A stretch of 64,000 nucleotides of DNA from Natronosalvus sp042663485 (GCA_042663485.1 JBHTAF010000002.1); one strand, 5' to 3'; positions 24,832-33,784 are shown, counted from the first letter of the stretch. The notes: generated by a model from the sequence alone, not told the origin. Made by a program: numbers and translations.

Positions 24832-25029
24832 GTGGCGTCGAACCGCCTCGTCTGTCGCGAGTGTCACCTCGTCAACCCGGCCGACGCTACCACTTGCGAG
24901 TCCTGTGCCTCCTCCTCGCTCACCGAGGACTGGGCCGGCTACGTCGTCATCGCCCACCCCGAGCAGAGCGAGATCGCGACGGAGATGCAGGTCACCGAGC
25001 CAGGCGCCTACGCGCTCAAGGTTCGGTGA
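24832..25029 (+). CDS. spt4: Transcription elongation factor Spt4 (RNA polymerase subunit E'')
   Basis: A 65-residue zinc protein with CRECHLVNPADATTCESC near the N terminus as four zinc ligands, then TEDWAGYVVIAHPEQSEIA. It pairs with Spt5 (NusG) on the polymerase clamp to keep elongation processive. The start codon is GTG, two bases after the rpo7 stop. Normal length for archaeal Spt4. Confidence 0.95.
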   Translation: MASNRLVCRECHLVNPADATTCESCASSSLTEDWAGYVVIAHPEQSEIATEMQVTEPGAYALKVR

Positions 25030-25051
25030 CGACGTCCACAATTCGTACGCC

Positions 25052-25645
25052 GTGACTCGAGACGACGCGGACGGCATCGACCCCAGCGACGACGACCAGC
25101 CCCTGCTGTCGCTCCCCGAATCGCTTCGCCACGAGCTCAAGGATCCGATGGGACCCATCGAGACCGACGCCGGGATCCTGCTCGAGGCCGTCGACGGACC
25201 GTTGATCGCCGTCGGCGACGTCGTGACCTACCACCTCCTGCAGGCTGGACGCACGCCGGACGTCGCCCTGATCGACGGCTACACCAAGCGGGAGACCGTC
25301 GACGCGGAGGTCGAACGCGTCGTCAGCGACGAACGCCCCGAGGACGACCACACCATCCTCGAGGTCGCGAACCCGCCCGCCGTGTTGGCCCGATCGCTGC
25401 TCGAGGCGCTGGTCGAAGGCCTCGAGCGACCGGAACCGGTGACCATCGTCGTCGACGGCGAAGAAGACCTGGCCGTCCTGCCGGCCCTGCTCGCGGCGCC
25501 CGAGGGTGCGAGCATCGTCTACGGCCAGCCCGACGTGGGGATGGTTCACGTCATCGTCGACGCGGAGACGCGGACGAGCGCGCGAGACCTGCTCGAGCGA
25601 TTCGACGGCGACGTCGAGCGAGCACTGGCGCTGCTCGAAGGATAG
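25052..25645 (+). CDS. GTP-dependent dephospho-CoA kinase (DUF359)
   Basis: A 197-residue protein of the archaeal family that performs the last step of coenzyme A synthesis, phosphorylating dephospho-CoA with GTP. Diagnostic stretches are GPIETDAGILLEAV, VGDVVTYHLLQAG, PDVALIDGYTKRE, and VDGEEDLAVLPALLAAPEG near the C terminus. The GTG at 25052 is the only reasonable in-frame start. It is the last gene of the aIF2 gamma - rpo7 - spt4 run and is often found next to spt4 in archaea. Confidence 0.92.
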   Translation: MTRDDADGIDPSDDDQPLLSLPESLRHELKDPMGPIETDAGILLEAVDGPLIAVGDVVTYHLLQAGRTPDVALIDGYTKRETVDAEVERVVSDERPEDDHTILEVANPPAVLARSLLEALVEGLERPEPVTIVVDGEEDLAVLPALLAAPEGASIVYGQPDVGMVHVIVDAETRTSARDLLERFDGDVERALALLEG

Positions 25646-25668
25646 TCGGGGTCCGTTGGATCACCGAC

Positions 25669-26088
25669 TCAGGAGTCGACGAACGGATTGTTTCCATCGA
25701 CCATATTCGTCTTGTACACGCCTCGACTCGTCGCGAGCGTTCGATCGTCCGCGTCGACGATTTCGGCCTCGACAACGCCGGTTTCGGCACCGTATCGTAC
25801 CACTTCGGCAGAACCGTAGATGTCCCCGGTCGCCGGTCGAAGGTAGTCGATTCGCACGTCCAGCGTCGGACCGGGGGCTCCTTCCACCGACGCGAGGGCA
25901 GCCGCCGACAGGGAATCAGCCAGTCCAAAGGGGACGGCTCCGTGGGCGAGCAGCGTCGACTCCGAGAGGGAGTGGTGAGCCTCGAGTTCGATCTTCCCTT
26001 CCACGTACCCCTCCTCGACGCGCGTGATCTCGAGCCCGAGATGCTCGCCGAACGGGTACGTTTCGTTGAACCGTTCGTGAACGTCCAT
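25669..26088 (-). CDS. PaaI-type hotdog-fold thioesterase
   Basis: A 139-residue protein with the hotdog fold: a central helix (HGAVPFGLADSLSAAALAS, residues 49-67) wrapped by a beta sheet (TLDVRIDYLRPATGDIYGSA). The HGA-x7-D segment holds the likely active-site residues. These enzymes release acids from acyl-CoA; the substrate is unknown. It is convergent with the dephospho-CoA kinase gene. Confidence 0.88.
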   Translation of the reverse strand: MDVHERFNETYPFGEHLGLEITRVEEGYVEGKIELEAHHSLSESTLLAHGAVPFGLADSLSAAALASVEGAPGPTLDVRIDYLRPATGDIYGSAEVVRYGAETGVVEAEIVDADDRTLATSRGVYKTNMVDGNNPFVDS

Positions 26089-26178
26089 GTACCCGATAGC
26101 TCGCGTGAGGAGGATATCACTGTTTCTACGCCGCGGATAGCAGGATTCCCGGAACCCGTGCTACCGCGCTTCGTGAAG

Positions 26179-26188
26179 CTATTTACCG
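26179..26188 (+). promoter_or_regulatory. TATA-like box for the geranylgeranyl reductase family gene
   Basis: CTATTTACCG lies 22-31 bases before the ATG at 26210. Confidence 0.38.
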
Positions 26189-26209
26189 TCGGCTGAGTAC
26201 GTCCCGGGT

Positions 26210-27316
26210 ATGTACGACTTCGCCGTCGTCGGCGTCGGCCCGGCTGGGGCGCGCTTTGCCCGGCGTGCCGCCGAATCGGGATACGACGTCGTCGCCTTCG
26301 AGCAGGGCCGGATCGGCGAGCCACTCGCGTGTTCCGGGCACGTCAGCACCGACGTCTGGTCGTTCACCGGCGACGGCGCACGCGAGGAGCTCCTCCAGAA
26401 CGAGGTGTACGGTGCCCGATTTCACGTCGGGGGGCCCCACGAGGCCGACGGTGCCGGACGCGACAGCTACCAGTTTTACAAGCGCGAGGTCGTCTCGAAC
26501 GTGATCGACCGGGTCGGCCTCGACCGCCACCTCGCCGACATCGCTCGCGAGGCCGGGGCCGACGTTCGAGACGGGCACACCGTGACGGCCGTCGACGAGC
26601 GCGAGGGGTCCGTCGAACTGACGGTCAAAGGCTCCAACGGCACCGAAACTGTCGAGGCGAAGATGGTCGCTGGCTGCGACGGCCCCCGCTCGCGAGTCCG
26701 TGAAGCGCTCTCGCTTCCCGAGCCGGACGAACTGCTCCACGGCGTGCTCGCCTTCTCCGCGGAGGACGACCCCGGCGACTTCGTCGACGTCCACCTCACG
26801 GCGCCGAAATTCTTCGCCTGGCGCATCCCGCGCGCCGACGCCGGCGTCGAGTACGGCCTGGCCGCGCCGCCGGGCGTCCACGTCAATCGTCACTTCGAGG
26901 ACCTGATCGACGGCTACGACGTCGAGGTCTCACACCGCTGCTCGGGGCTAATCCCCATCGGACCGCCGGATCGAGTCACGAGTCGTCGGGGCTTTCTCGT
27001 CGGCGACGCGGCGGCCCAGACCAAACCCTTCACCGGCGGGGGCATCCTCTACGGGATGACCTGCGCGGATCACGCCGCCGACCGGATCGATCCTGACCAC
27101 CCGGCGAGCCTCGCCGCCTACGAACACGCCTGGCGGGACGACCTCGAGCGCGAGATCGAACTCGGCCACTGGCTCCGACGGGCGTACTCGCTCCCCGAAC
27201 CGGTACAGCGCCTCGGCTTGGCGGCGACGGCCGGAGAAATCGGCGTCCACATGGACCGACCAACGTCGGTCGCCAGCCTCGAGCATCTGAAGGCGATGCT
27301 CTCAGGGAGTCAGTAA
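26210..27316 (+). CDS. Geranylgeranyl reductase family flavoprotein
   Basis: A 368-residue FAD protein. The dinucleotide fold begins VVGVGPAGARFARRAAESGY, and the second FAD motif is GFLVGDAAAQTKPFTGGGI near residue 265. This family saturates isoprenoid chains of archaeal membrane lipids (digeranylgeranylglycerophospholipid reductase) or quinones. ACSGHVS near residue 41 matches the substrate-pocket cysteine region of the archaeal enzymes. Whether it is the main lipid reductase or a paralogue cannot be settled here. Confidence 0.9.
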   Translation: MYDFAVVGVGPAGARFARRAAESGYDVVAFEQGRIGEPLACSGHVSTDVWSFTGDGAREELLQNEVYGARFHVGGPHEADGAGRDSYQFYKREVVSNVIDRVGLDRHLADIAREAGADVRDGHTVTAVDEREGSVELTVKGSNGTETVEAKMVAGCDGPRSRVREALSLPEPDELLHGVLAFSAEDDPGDFVDVHLTAPKFFAWRIPRADAGVEYGLAAPPGVHVNRHFEDLIDGYDVEVSHRCSGLIPIGPPDRVTSRRGFLVGDAAAQTKPFTGGGILYGMTCADHAADRIDPDHPASLAAYEHAWRDDLEREIELGHWLRRAYSLPEPVQRLGLAATAGEIGVHMDRPTSVASLEHLKAMLSGSQ

Positions 27317-27381
27317 CGAACGCGGACCGTCGGCGACAGGCAAAGAGGAGGAAGCGAAAAAACGGGGACGTATACGAGGCC

Positions 27382-27882
27382 TTACTCGACGACGACGGAG
27401 CCTTTCATGCCCATGCTGACGTGGGGCGAGCAGTGGTAGGTGAAGGTACCGGTCTCCTCGAAGGTGTGTTCGAAGGTGTCCCCCTCGTCGCTCAGCATAT
27501 CGCTCTCGAAGCTTCCGTCCTCGGCGATCACGTCGTGGCTGCCGCCGGCGCCGGTCCACTCCCAGACGACGGTCGTTCCCGAGTCGACGACGATGGCCGC
27601 GGGGCCGTACGCGAAGCCGTCCGAGCCGGCGCCGACGTCGACGGTAACCTCGGACTCGCCGGTGTGGTCCTCGACGCCGTCGTAGTTGTTGGCGTCGTCG
27701 AGGTAGCCGTCGAAGTCGTAGTCGCCGCCACCGTTGCCGTCGCCGTTTCCGTTTCCGTTGCCACCGTTCCCGTTGCCGCTACTTCCCTCGTCTTCCTCGA
27801 CGCAACCGGCCACGAGAGCCAGCGCCAGTGTTCCGCCCGATACCTGCAAGAACGTCCGTCGACTGCTAGTGTGTGAAGTCAT
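27382..27882 (-). CDS. Halocyanin, blue copper lipoprotein
   Basis: A 166-residue protein. A Tat signal (SRRTFLQVSGGTLALALVAGC) ends in a lipobox cysteine, so the protein is exported folded and anchored by lipid. A glycine-asparagine linker (about residues 33-53) leads to one plastocyanin-like domain. The copper ligands are visible: histidine in GGSHDVI, then cysteine, histidine and methionine in YHCSPHVSMGM. It carries electrons on the outer face of the membrane. Confidence 0.96.
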   Translation of the reverse strand: MTSHTSSRRTFLQVSGGTLALALVAGCVEEDEGSSGNGNGGNGNGNGDGNGGGDYDFDGYLDDANNYDGVEDHTGESEVTVDVGAGSDGFAYGPAAIVVDSGTTVVWEWTGAGGSHDVIAEDGSFESDMLSDEGDTFEHTFEETGTFTYHCSPHVSMGMKGSVVVE

Positions 27883-28082
27883 TGTTCGTCGCTATCAGAG
27901 CGTATGTCCGGGTAATGGGTCAGTTGCTCGGTCATTACCAGTCGGCGGGAATATAGTCGAACATATTCGTATTATATATCCGTAGCCGTTCATCGACGGC
28001 TGATGGGCCGGCGACCGAACGAGTAACGGACCGCACCGACCGAGAGTAAAGGGTTTTCACCCTCGAGCGGCTATCTCGAGTA

Positions 28083-28721
28083 ATGCTTCGGTGGATCCTC
28101 GCGTTGTTGCTCATTCCGTTTCTCGACGCCGTGTTGCTCGCCGTCGTCGTGAGCCAGACGACGTACATCGGCTGGATCGGGATGGTCGCCCTCGTCGTCC
28201 TCACCGGCCTGGTCGGCATGTTACTCGTGCGCGCCGAAGGCCGCAGAACGCTCCGGAAGACCCAGCGGTCGCTCGCGGAGGGCAAGCCGCCGACCAACCA
28301 GCTCCTCGACGGGGCCCTGTTGATCGCCGCCGGTGCGTTCTTGCTCACCCCTGGGCTGGTGACCGACCTCATCGGCTTCCTGTTCGTGATTCCGTTCACG
28401 CGAGTGCCGATTCGCGCCGCACTCAAGCGGTTCGTCATCGTCCCCTACCTCGACAAGAAGAGCGACGGGTTCGCCAGCGGCGTCACCTGGACAGGCGGGT
28501 TCCCCGGAGAGGGGTCGACTGGCATCTCGTGGTCCAGCGGTTCTGGGGGGGACGCAGGGGCCGGGACTGGAGCCGGAACCGGCGCTCGCAGCGACGACGC
28601 CACGACGGTCGACCTCGACGAAGACGACTACTCGGTCGATACCGGCTCAAGCGGTCGCCACATGGGGTTCGACGACGAGGGAGATAGCCGGGGCGACCAC
28701 GACGACCCCTCCGCTCGCTAG
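28083..28721 (+). CDS. FxsA family membrane protein
   Basis: A 212-residue protein. Residues 1-110 match FxsA: a first helix (WILALLLIPFLDAVLLAVVV), a second (IGMVALVVLTGLVGMLLVRA), then LLDGALLIAAGAFLLTPGLV and a fourth membrane region. Residues 140-212 form a glycine- and aspartate-rich cytoplasmic tail typical of halophile versions. E. coli FxsA lowers phage T7 exclusion by the F plasmid; the native role is unknown. It is followed by tRNA-Ile on the same strand. Confidence 0.9.
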   Translation: MLRWILALLLIPFLDAVLLAVVVSQTTYIGWIGMVALVVLTGLVGMLLVRAEGRRTLRKTQRSLAEGKPPTNQLLDGALLIAAGAFLLTPGLVTDLIGFLFVIPFTRVPIRAALKRFVIVPYLDKKSDGFASGVTWTGGFPGEGSTGISWSSGSGGDAGAGTGAGTGARSDDATTVDLDEDDYSVDTGSSGRHMGFDDEGDSRGDHDDPSAR

Positions 28722-28750
28722 CGGTTCTCACGGCCCCCAGAGAAAGAAAC

Positions 28751-28758
28751 GTTTAAAC
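28751..28758 (+). promoter_or_regulatory. TATA-like box for tRNA-Ile
   Basis: GTTTAAAC, a palindrome, lies 31-38 bases before the mature 5' end of the tRNA at 28789. Confidence 0.42.
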
Positions 28759-28788
28759 GTCCCTCCGCGCAACTCACAGATGCGACGC

Positions 28789-28862
28789 GGGCCAATAGCT
28801 CAATCAGGTTGAGCGCCACTCTGATAAGGTGGAGGCTCTCGGTTCAAATCCGAGTTGGCCCA
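28789..28862 (+). tRNA. tRNA-Ile (anticodon GAT)
   Basis: 74 nt. Acceptor GGGCCAA pairs with TTGGCCC (28855-28861), discriminator A at 28862. The D arm is GCTC/GAGC; anticodon stem CCACT/GGTGG closes the loop CTGATAA with GAT. The T arm is CTCGG-TTCAAAT-CCGAG. CCA is not encoded. The last 22 nt are repeated 139 bp downstream. Confidence 0.96.
28841..28862 (+). repeat. Repeat copy 1, 3' end of tRNA-Ile
   Basis: The T-arm and acceptor end of tRNA-Ile. Copy 2 at 28980-29001 differs at one base (T to G). Confidence 0.8.
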
Positions 28863-29428
28863 TGTTCTTTCCACGAGCAAATTCGCGAGCGACGAGTACT
28901 GGATCCTGCTCGAATTTGAATGACGTGAGTCGCAAGCCCGGGAAGCGAGCGAAACGAGCGACCCGGAGCGTCTCGAGATGGTTCAAATCCGAGGTGGCCC
29001 ACTCTTCTCAGCGAACAATCTCGTGAGCCGAGAGTACGTGCTGCCGTGAGGGTCTTTCGTAGGCATCAGCGACCGGGTGATAGCCCAGCGAGTGGTTTCC
29101 GTCGTTCGCAACTGGGCATTACTCGAGGAGAAGTTTCAGAATTCGTGGCGGAGTCGAAGAATTTACTCTCCCTTCTTCGGTCCCACCCTGCGGGCTGAAG
29201 CGGTCGCAGTCGACTCCTCGAGGCGCTGGTGTAACGGAACGCACGGTTACCGGCTCGAGCCGTGAGGGAACGATGAACCCCGTTTTTATCGCACAGCGGT
29301 CTGGATAGGAAGATGATTCCGAACCTCCGCGCCTTGTGCACAGTACCGCGTCGTGAAAGCCCCACAAATCGCGCTTCACCGTCTATCGAGGCAACGTTCG
29401 ATTCACGGCACGGGGGTCGTTTCGAGCG
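28863..29428. other. Gene-free stretch between tRNA-Ile and the QIQ-repeat gene
   Basis: About 565 bp with no supported gene. It contains a partial copy of the tRNA-Ile 3' end (28980-29001) and similar sequence after both copies (GCAAATTCGCGAGCGACGAG and the GAACAATCTCGTGAGCCGAG region). No integrase or transposase remnant was found. Confidence 0.6.
28980..29001 (+). repeat. Repeat copy 2, partial duplicate of the tRNA-Ile 3' end
   Basis: Starting at GGTTCAAATCCGAGG, this repeats the last 22 nt of tRNA-Ile with one mismatch, but the rest of the tRNA is missing. It resembles an attachment-site scar left by an element that integrated at the tRNA end. Confidence 0.75.
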
Positions 29429-32400
29429 ATGAAGCGACTTCTGTTCGCGTTTCTCGTCGCCGTGGTCGTGAGCGGGTTGGTCGTCGGTGCCTCCGGACTG
29501 ACGCTCGGGAGCGTTCCGCTCGCCGGTCCGGGAGACGGCGAGACGCGACCCGAATCCTCCGCTGGTGGCGATGCAATCGACGTTTTGGAGAACGGTGTCG
29601 AACTCGTCGAGTTCGACGAGACGCACTCGAGCGCACGACAGGACGAAGCGACTGCCCAGTCGAAGCGAGAGGCGGCCGAGGAGGGCGCCGAGCGAGGAAT
29701 TGAACTCGCCCAGACGCAGGGCGTAAACGTCACCCAGGAACACCGGGAGGCCGCGACGTCTGCGGCCATCGAAGCCGCCGAACAGCACCAGAACGCGACC
29801 GTCGAGCAAGTTCAGCGCGCCGCAACGGGGGCGGTTCACGGCGCGTTGCTTCAGCACCAGGCGGTCAACGTTACGCAGTTACAGTCGGCCGTGACCGGCA
29901 GCGCGGACGGTGCACTGAGCCAGCACCAGTCGGCCAACGTCACGCAGATACAGAACGCGGCTTGGGGTGGCGCTCACGGCGCGCTCGACCAGCACCAGAC
30001 GGTGACGGTCGAACAGATCCAGTACGCGGCTCGCGGGGCCGCCGCAGGCGCCGCACGAGAGGCTGGCGAGAAGGGAGTCGGTCACGTCGGCGTGATCCAG
30101 GAGGCGGCCCAGGGTGCGGCCCACGGGGCGCTCGAGGCCGCGAAGAAGCAGAAGCACCCCTCTCGACAGCACGTCGTCCAGCGCCAGGAGATAACCGTCG
30201 AGCAAATTCAACACGCGGCGGCAGGGGCGGCAGCGGGGGTCGTCGACGGGCACCATGAACAGCACGTCAGGGTCGAGCAGCGACAGCACGTGTCGATCAA
30301 GCAGATCCAGACGGCTGCGATGGGCGCCGCGAAGGGCGCGCTCGTCCAGAAGCAACGGGTCACCGTCGAGCAGACGCAGGTCGCCGCACGCGGCGCCGCG
30401 AAGGGCGTGCTGTCGGTTACGCAAATCCAGAGGGTAGAGATCACGCAGATCCAGGCGGCGGCGACCGGCGCCGCGACGGGCGCGATCTACCAGAGCCAGG
30501 AGGCGACGATCGAACAGATCCAGGCGGCGGCGATCGGCGCAGCGAGGGGAACGATCGTCCAGAAACAGGAAATTCACGTGACGCAGGTCCAGTACGCCGC
30601 TCGCGGCGCCGCGATGGGCGCCGTCGAATCCGCGATCCAGTACCAGGCCGTCACTGTCACGCAGATCCAGGCCGCGTCGATGGGCGCCGGAAAAGGTGCC
30701 GTCGAACAGACGCAGACGGTGCGCGTACAGCAGGTACAGACGATCGCCCGCGGCGCAGCGAAAGGCGTCCTGTCGGTCGCCCAAGAACAGCGCGTGACGA
30801 TCCTCCAGATACAGAAGGTGGCCGAAGTAACGTGCCAGTCGGTCTCGGAGACGGTTCAGGACCAGCGAGTCACCGTCGAGCAGGTCCAGCGGATCAGCGA
30901 ACGTACCGCTGCCGACACGACCCAGCAGACGGTCGACGATGACCTCGACCGCGAGGTCGACATCCGCGAGCGTGCGGAGGCGAGCGCGGTCGATAGAACC
31001 GCCGAAGAAGAGCCTTCGGAGGGGGAGGCGACGGTGAGCACCGTCGGTCAGACGATCGACGGGGAGACGGTCACGATCGACGACGTGACGCTCTCGGAGG
31101 GCGGATTCGTCGCCGTCCACGACGGGAGGTGGCTGGAAGGCGAACGCGCCGACAGCGTAATCGGCGTCTCCGAGTACCTCGAGCCCGGCGAGCACGAATC
31201 GGTGACCGTTACCCTGTTCGAGGACGTTCCCGGTGCCGAGTACGAAGTCGACGCACTCGAGCCCGGCGAGCACTCGCTCTTCGCCGTCCCGTATCGCGAC
31301 GGCGACAACGACCAGGAGTTCGATCGCATCGACACCGACGACGGGGAGGATTCGCCGTACGTCCGGCAGGGCGGCGAACCGGTGGTGGCATCGCTCGAGG
31401 CGACGGTCGCCGAAGAACGGTCCGCCGACCTCGAGGTCGCCGACCAGACCGGGGACGGTGAAACGGTGACCGTCGAGCGCGCGACGGCGAACGTCGAGTT
31501 CTACGTCGAGGCGAGCGACGGCGATCGGGTCGTCCAGAGCGAGGGATTCGGGGCGAACGAGACCGCCGCCAATTTGACGCTCGACCTGGACCCGCCGCTC
31601 GAGGAGGCTACCGACCTCGAGGTGACGATCCGCGCCGTCGAGGACGGTGAGGGACTCGAGTCGGCGGAGCTCGAGTACGACGTCGACGCCGCCGGTGCCG
31701 ACGAACCAGCGGACGAACCGGCGGAGGCGACGGCGAGCCTGAACGTTTCGGACCAGGCCGGCGACGGCGAGACGCTGTCCGTCGACCGGGCGACAGCGGA
31801 CGAGGAGTTCGCGGTCGAAGCGCGCTACGACGGCGAGGTGGTGCGAACCGACGCTATCGACGCGGACGAAGTGGTCGAGAACCTGACCCTCGAACTCGAT
31901 CCGACCCTCGAAGAGGACGCGAACGTCGAGATCGCCGTCGTCACGACCGAAGACGACGAGGACCTGGCTGTCGAAGCGATCGAGTACGCCGTCGATACGG
32001 AACCGGTCGAGCCGACGGCCGATCTCGAGGTGACGGACCAGACCGGCGACGGGAGGACCCTCGCCGTCGAAAACGCCACCGCGACTGTCGACTTCGTCGT
32101 CGAGGCTCGTTACGACGATGAGGCGGTGCAAAGCGAATCGTTCGACGCGGACGAGGTCGTCGAGAACCTGACGCTCGAACTCGATCCGCCCCTCGAGGAG
32201 ACCAGCGACGTCGAGGTCGCCGTCAGAGCCGACGACGACGATTCGGAACTGGCGGTTCAGACGATCGAGTACGCCGTCGAGGCCCCGGTGGCGTTCCTCG
32301 ATTGTACCACGCTCGAGGTCCGGGACGCGGCCGAAATCGATCGCCTCTCGCTACGCGTCTCGTACCTGGAGGGGCTGGCGGGTAACGAGACGGAACTCGA

Positions 32401-33685
32401 GGAGGAAGTGCTCGCGGAGACGGTCGACGCCCCGATCGAAGACGGGACCGTCCTCTCGACGGCCGATCTGTACCCCTTCAGCGAGTTCACCCACTACGTC
32501 GAATTCGCGTCCCTCTCCGAAGCCGACGACAAAAACGTCGTCGAGAATCCGCACCCGGCGACCGTCGAGGACTGTCAGGAACTCGGCTTCGGCGAGCGCC
32601 CGACCGCCGACGTCGCGTTCGGCGACCAGGAGACCGACGGGACGAGCGCGACCGTCGACGCCGTTTCCCTCTCGGAAGGCGGCTTCGTCGCCCTCTACGA
32701 GGCGGGAGCGCCGGTCGAGAACGAGACCGTCCTCGGCGTCTCCGAGTACCTCGAGCCCGGCGAGCACGAGAACGTCACCGTCGACCTCGCGGAATCGATC
32801 GACGAGGACCGAACGCTCGTCGCGATCGTCCACCGCGATCTGACCGACGACGGCCAGTTTACGTTCGAGAGCGTCGACGAAATCGGCGTCCACGACGGCC
32901 CCTACCTCGACGAGGACGGCGACCCCGTCGCCGACGAGGCCGAACTCACCCTCTCGGCCGAGTTCGCCGTCTCTATCGTCGACGCGCCCGAAACCGTCGA
33001 ACCCGACCAGCCAATCGAACTATCCGTCGAGGTGGAGAACCGCGGCGCCGGATCCGGCGAGGCGCCCGTGGTGATCGACGTCGGCGCGCAGGAGGCGGTC
33101 GTCGAAGAGTCCGTCACGCTTTCACCCGGCGAGACGACGACGCTCACGGTGGCCGTCGACCCGCCGACCGACGCCGTCGGCGAACTCGAGGTGACAGTTC
33201 GCGTCGACGACCCAGACGTGGCCGCGCCCGAGGAGGGAAGCGATTCGGTGACCGTCACCGTCGAGGAGGCCGGCGAACCGGCGTTCGAGGTGACGGCCCT
33301 CGACGCACCCGAAACCGTCGAGGCGGGCGAGTCTATCGAGGTCGCCGCGGAGGTGACGAACGTCGGTGAGGCTCCCGGTGAAGCCGAAGTGGTGTTCGAC
33401 ATCGACGGCTTCGACGCCGCTACCGATTTCGTCTCGCTCTCTCCCGACGAAACGGCGACGCTCGTCGTCACCGTCGAGACCGGCCCGGGCGACGTGGGCG
33501 ACCTCGAGATCGGGGTTCGCACGGTCGACGACCGGACGTCGACGACTGTCGAGGTGATCGAGTCTTCGGATGAGGACGACCAGCAGGACGCTCGAGCGGG
33601 ACCGACGGCTGGGACGGATCCGGCAGTCTCGGCGTCCGCGTACGTACCGAGCGATCTGATCTCGGTCGATCGGGTGGACTCGTAG
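29429..33685 (+). CDS. Large secreted repeat protein: QIQ/GAAxGAL repeats, DUF7282-like and CARDB-like domains
   Basis: A 1418-residue protein with a Sec signal (MKRLLFAFLVAVVVSGLVVG). Residues 98-508 carry about 16 repeats of roughly 23 residues with consensus V-T-V-x-Q-I-Q-x-A-A-x-G-A-A-x-G-A-L-x-Q-x-Q. Next come a DUF7282-like domain (about 535-655), three tandem copies of a 90-95-residue beta unit (DLEVTDQTGDGETVTVERAT type, about 665-950), a two-cysteine segment, a second DUF7282-like domain (about 1058-1175) and two CARDB-like domains (about 1178-1380). N-glycosylation sequons (NVT, NAT, NLT) are frequent. No C-terminal membrane helix, PGF motif or sortase signal is seen, so it is probably secreted or held by other surface proteins. 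A surface, adhesive or fibre-forming role is inferred. Confidence 0.88.
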   Translation: MKRLLFAFLVAVVVSGLVVGASGLTLGSVPLAGPGDGETRPESSAGGDAIDVLENGVELVEFDETHSSARQDEATAQSKREAAEEGAERGIELAQTQGVNVTQEHREAATSAAIEAAEQHQNATVEQVQRAATGAVHGALLQHQAVNVTQLQSAVTGSADGALSQHQSANVTQIQNAAWGGAHGALDQHQTVTVEQIQYAARGAAAGAAREAGEKGVGHVGVIQEAAQGAAHGALEAAKKQKHPSRQHVVQRQEITVEQIQHAAAGAAAGVVDGHHEQHVRVEQRQHVSIKQIQTAAMGAAKGALVQKQRVTVEQTQVAARGAAKGVLSVTQIQRVEITQIQAAATGAATGAIYQSQEATIEQIQAAAIGAARGTIVQKQEIHVTQVQYAARGAAMGAVESAIQYQAVTVTQIQAASMGAGKGAVEQTQTVRVQQVQTIARGAAKGVLSVAQEQRVTILQIQKVAEVTCQSVSETVQDQRVTVEQVQRISERTAADTTQQTVDDDLDREVDIRERAEASAVDRTAEEEPSEGEATVSTVGQTIDGETVTIDDVTLSEGGFVAVHDGRWLEGERADSVIGVSEYLEPGEHESVTVTLFEDVPGAEYEVDALEPGEHSLFAVPYRDGDNDQEFDRIDTDDGEDSPYVRQGGEPVVASLEATVAEERSADLEVADQTGDGETVTVERATANVEFYVEASDGDRVVQSEGFGANETAANLTLDLDPPLEEATDLEVTIRAVEDGEGLESAELEYDVDAAGADEPADEPAEATASLNVSDQAGDGETLSVDRATADEEFAVEARYDGEVVRTDAIDADEVVENLTLELDPTLEEDANVEIAVVTTEDDEDLAVEAIEYAVDTEPVEPTADLEVTDQTGDGRTLAVENATATVDFVVEARYDDEAVQSESFDADEVVENLTLELDPPLEETSDVEVAVRADDDDSELAVQTIEYAVEAPVAFLDCTTLEVRDAAEIDRLSLRVSYLEGLAGNETELEEEVLAETVDAPIEDGTVLSTADLYPFSEFTHYVEFASLSEADDKNVVENPHPATVEDCQELGFGERPTADVAFGDQETDGTSATVDAVSLSEGGFVALYEAGAPVENETVLGVSEYLEPGEHENVTVDLAESIDEDRTLVAIVHRDLTDDGQFTFESVDEIGVHDGPYLDEDGDPVADEAELTLSAEFAVSIVDAPETVEPDQPIELSVEVENRGAGSGEAPVVIDVGAQEAVVEESVTLSPGETTTLTVAVDPPTDAVGELEVTVRVDDPDVAAPEEGSDSVTVTVEEAGEPAFEVTALDAPETVEAGESIEVAAEVTNVGEAPGEAEVVFDIDGFDAATDFVSLSPDETATLVVTVETGPGDVGDLEIGVRTVDDRTSTTVEVIESSDEDDQQDARAGPTAGTDPAVSASAYVPSDLISVDRVDS
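29720..30952 (+). repeat. About 16 in-frame 23-codon repeats in the secreted protein
   Basis: Units are spaced mostly 69 bp apart, with some 75-105 bp because of inserts such as the KKQKHPSRQHV stretch. The conserved core is Q-(I/V)-Q-x-A-A. The first unit and the last two are the most diverged (QEHREAATSAA, then QIQKVAEVTCQSV and QVQRISERTAAD). Confidence 0.85.
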
Positions 33686-33784
33686 CCGCCCGAAACCACC
33701 GGTCGTAGCGCTCGAAGGGCGTCAAAACTCGATCGCTCTCGTGATTTTACCGGGTTGTGCAGAAACAGCGACCGTCGCGTCCGC

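Noticed and set aside
29720..30952. Possible CRISPR array in the 69-bp repeats
   Set aside because: The repeats are in frame, diverged in DNA and contiguous; no identical direct repeats with unique spacers and no cas genes nearby.
29879..32131. 750-codon open frame on the minus strand opposite the QIQ-repeat protein
   Set aside because: A shadow frame caused by GC-rich, highly repetitive DNA; the plus-strand protein has a signal peptide and recognisable domains.
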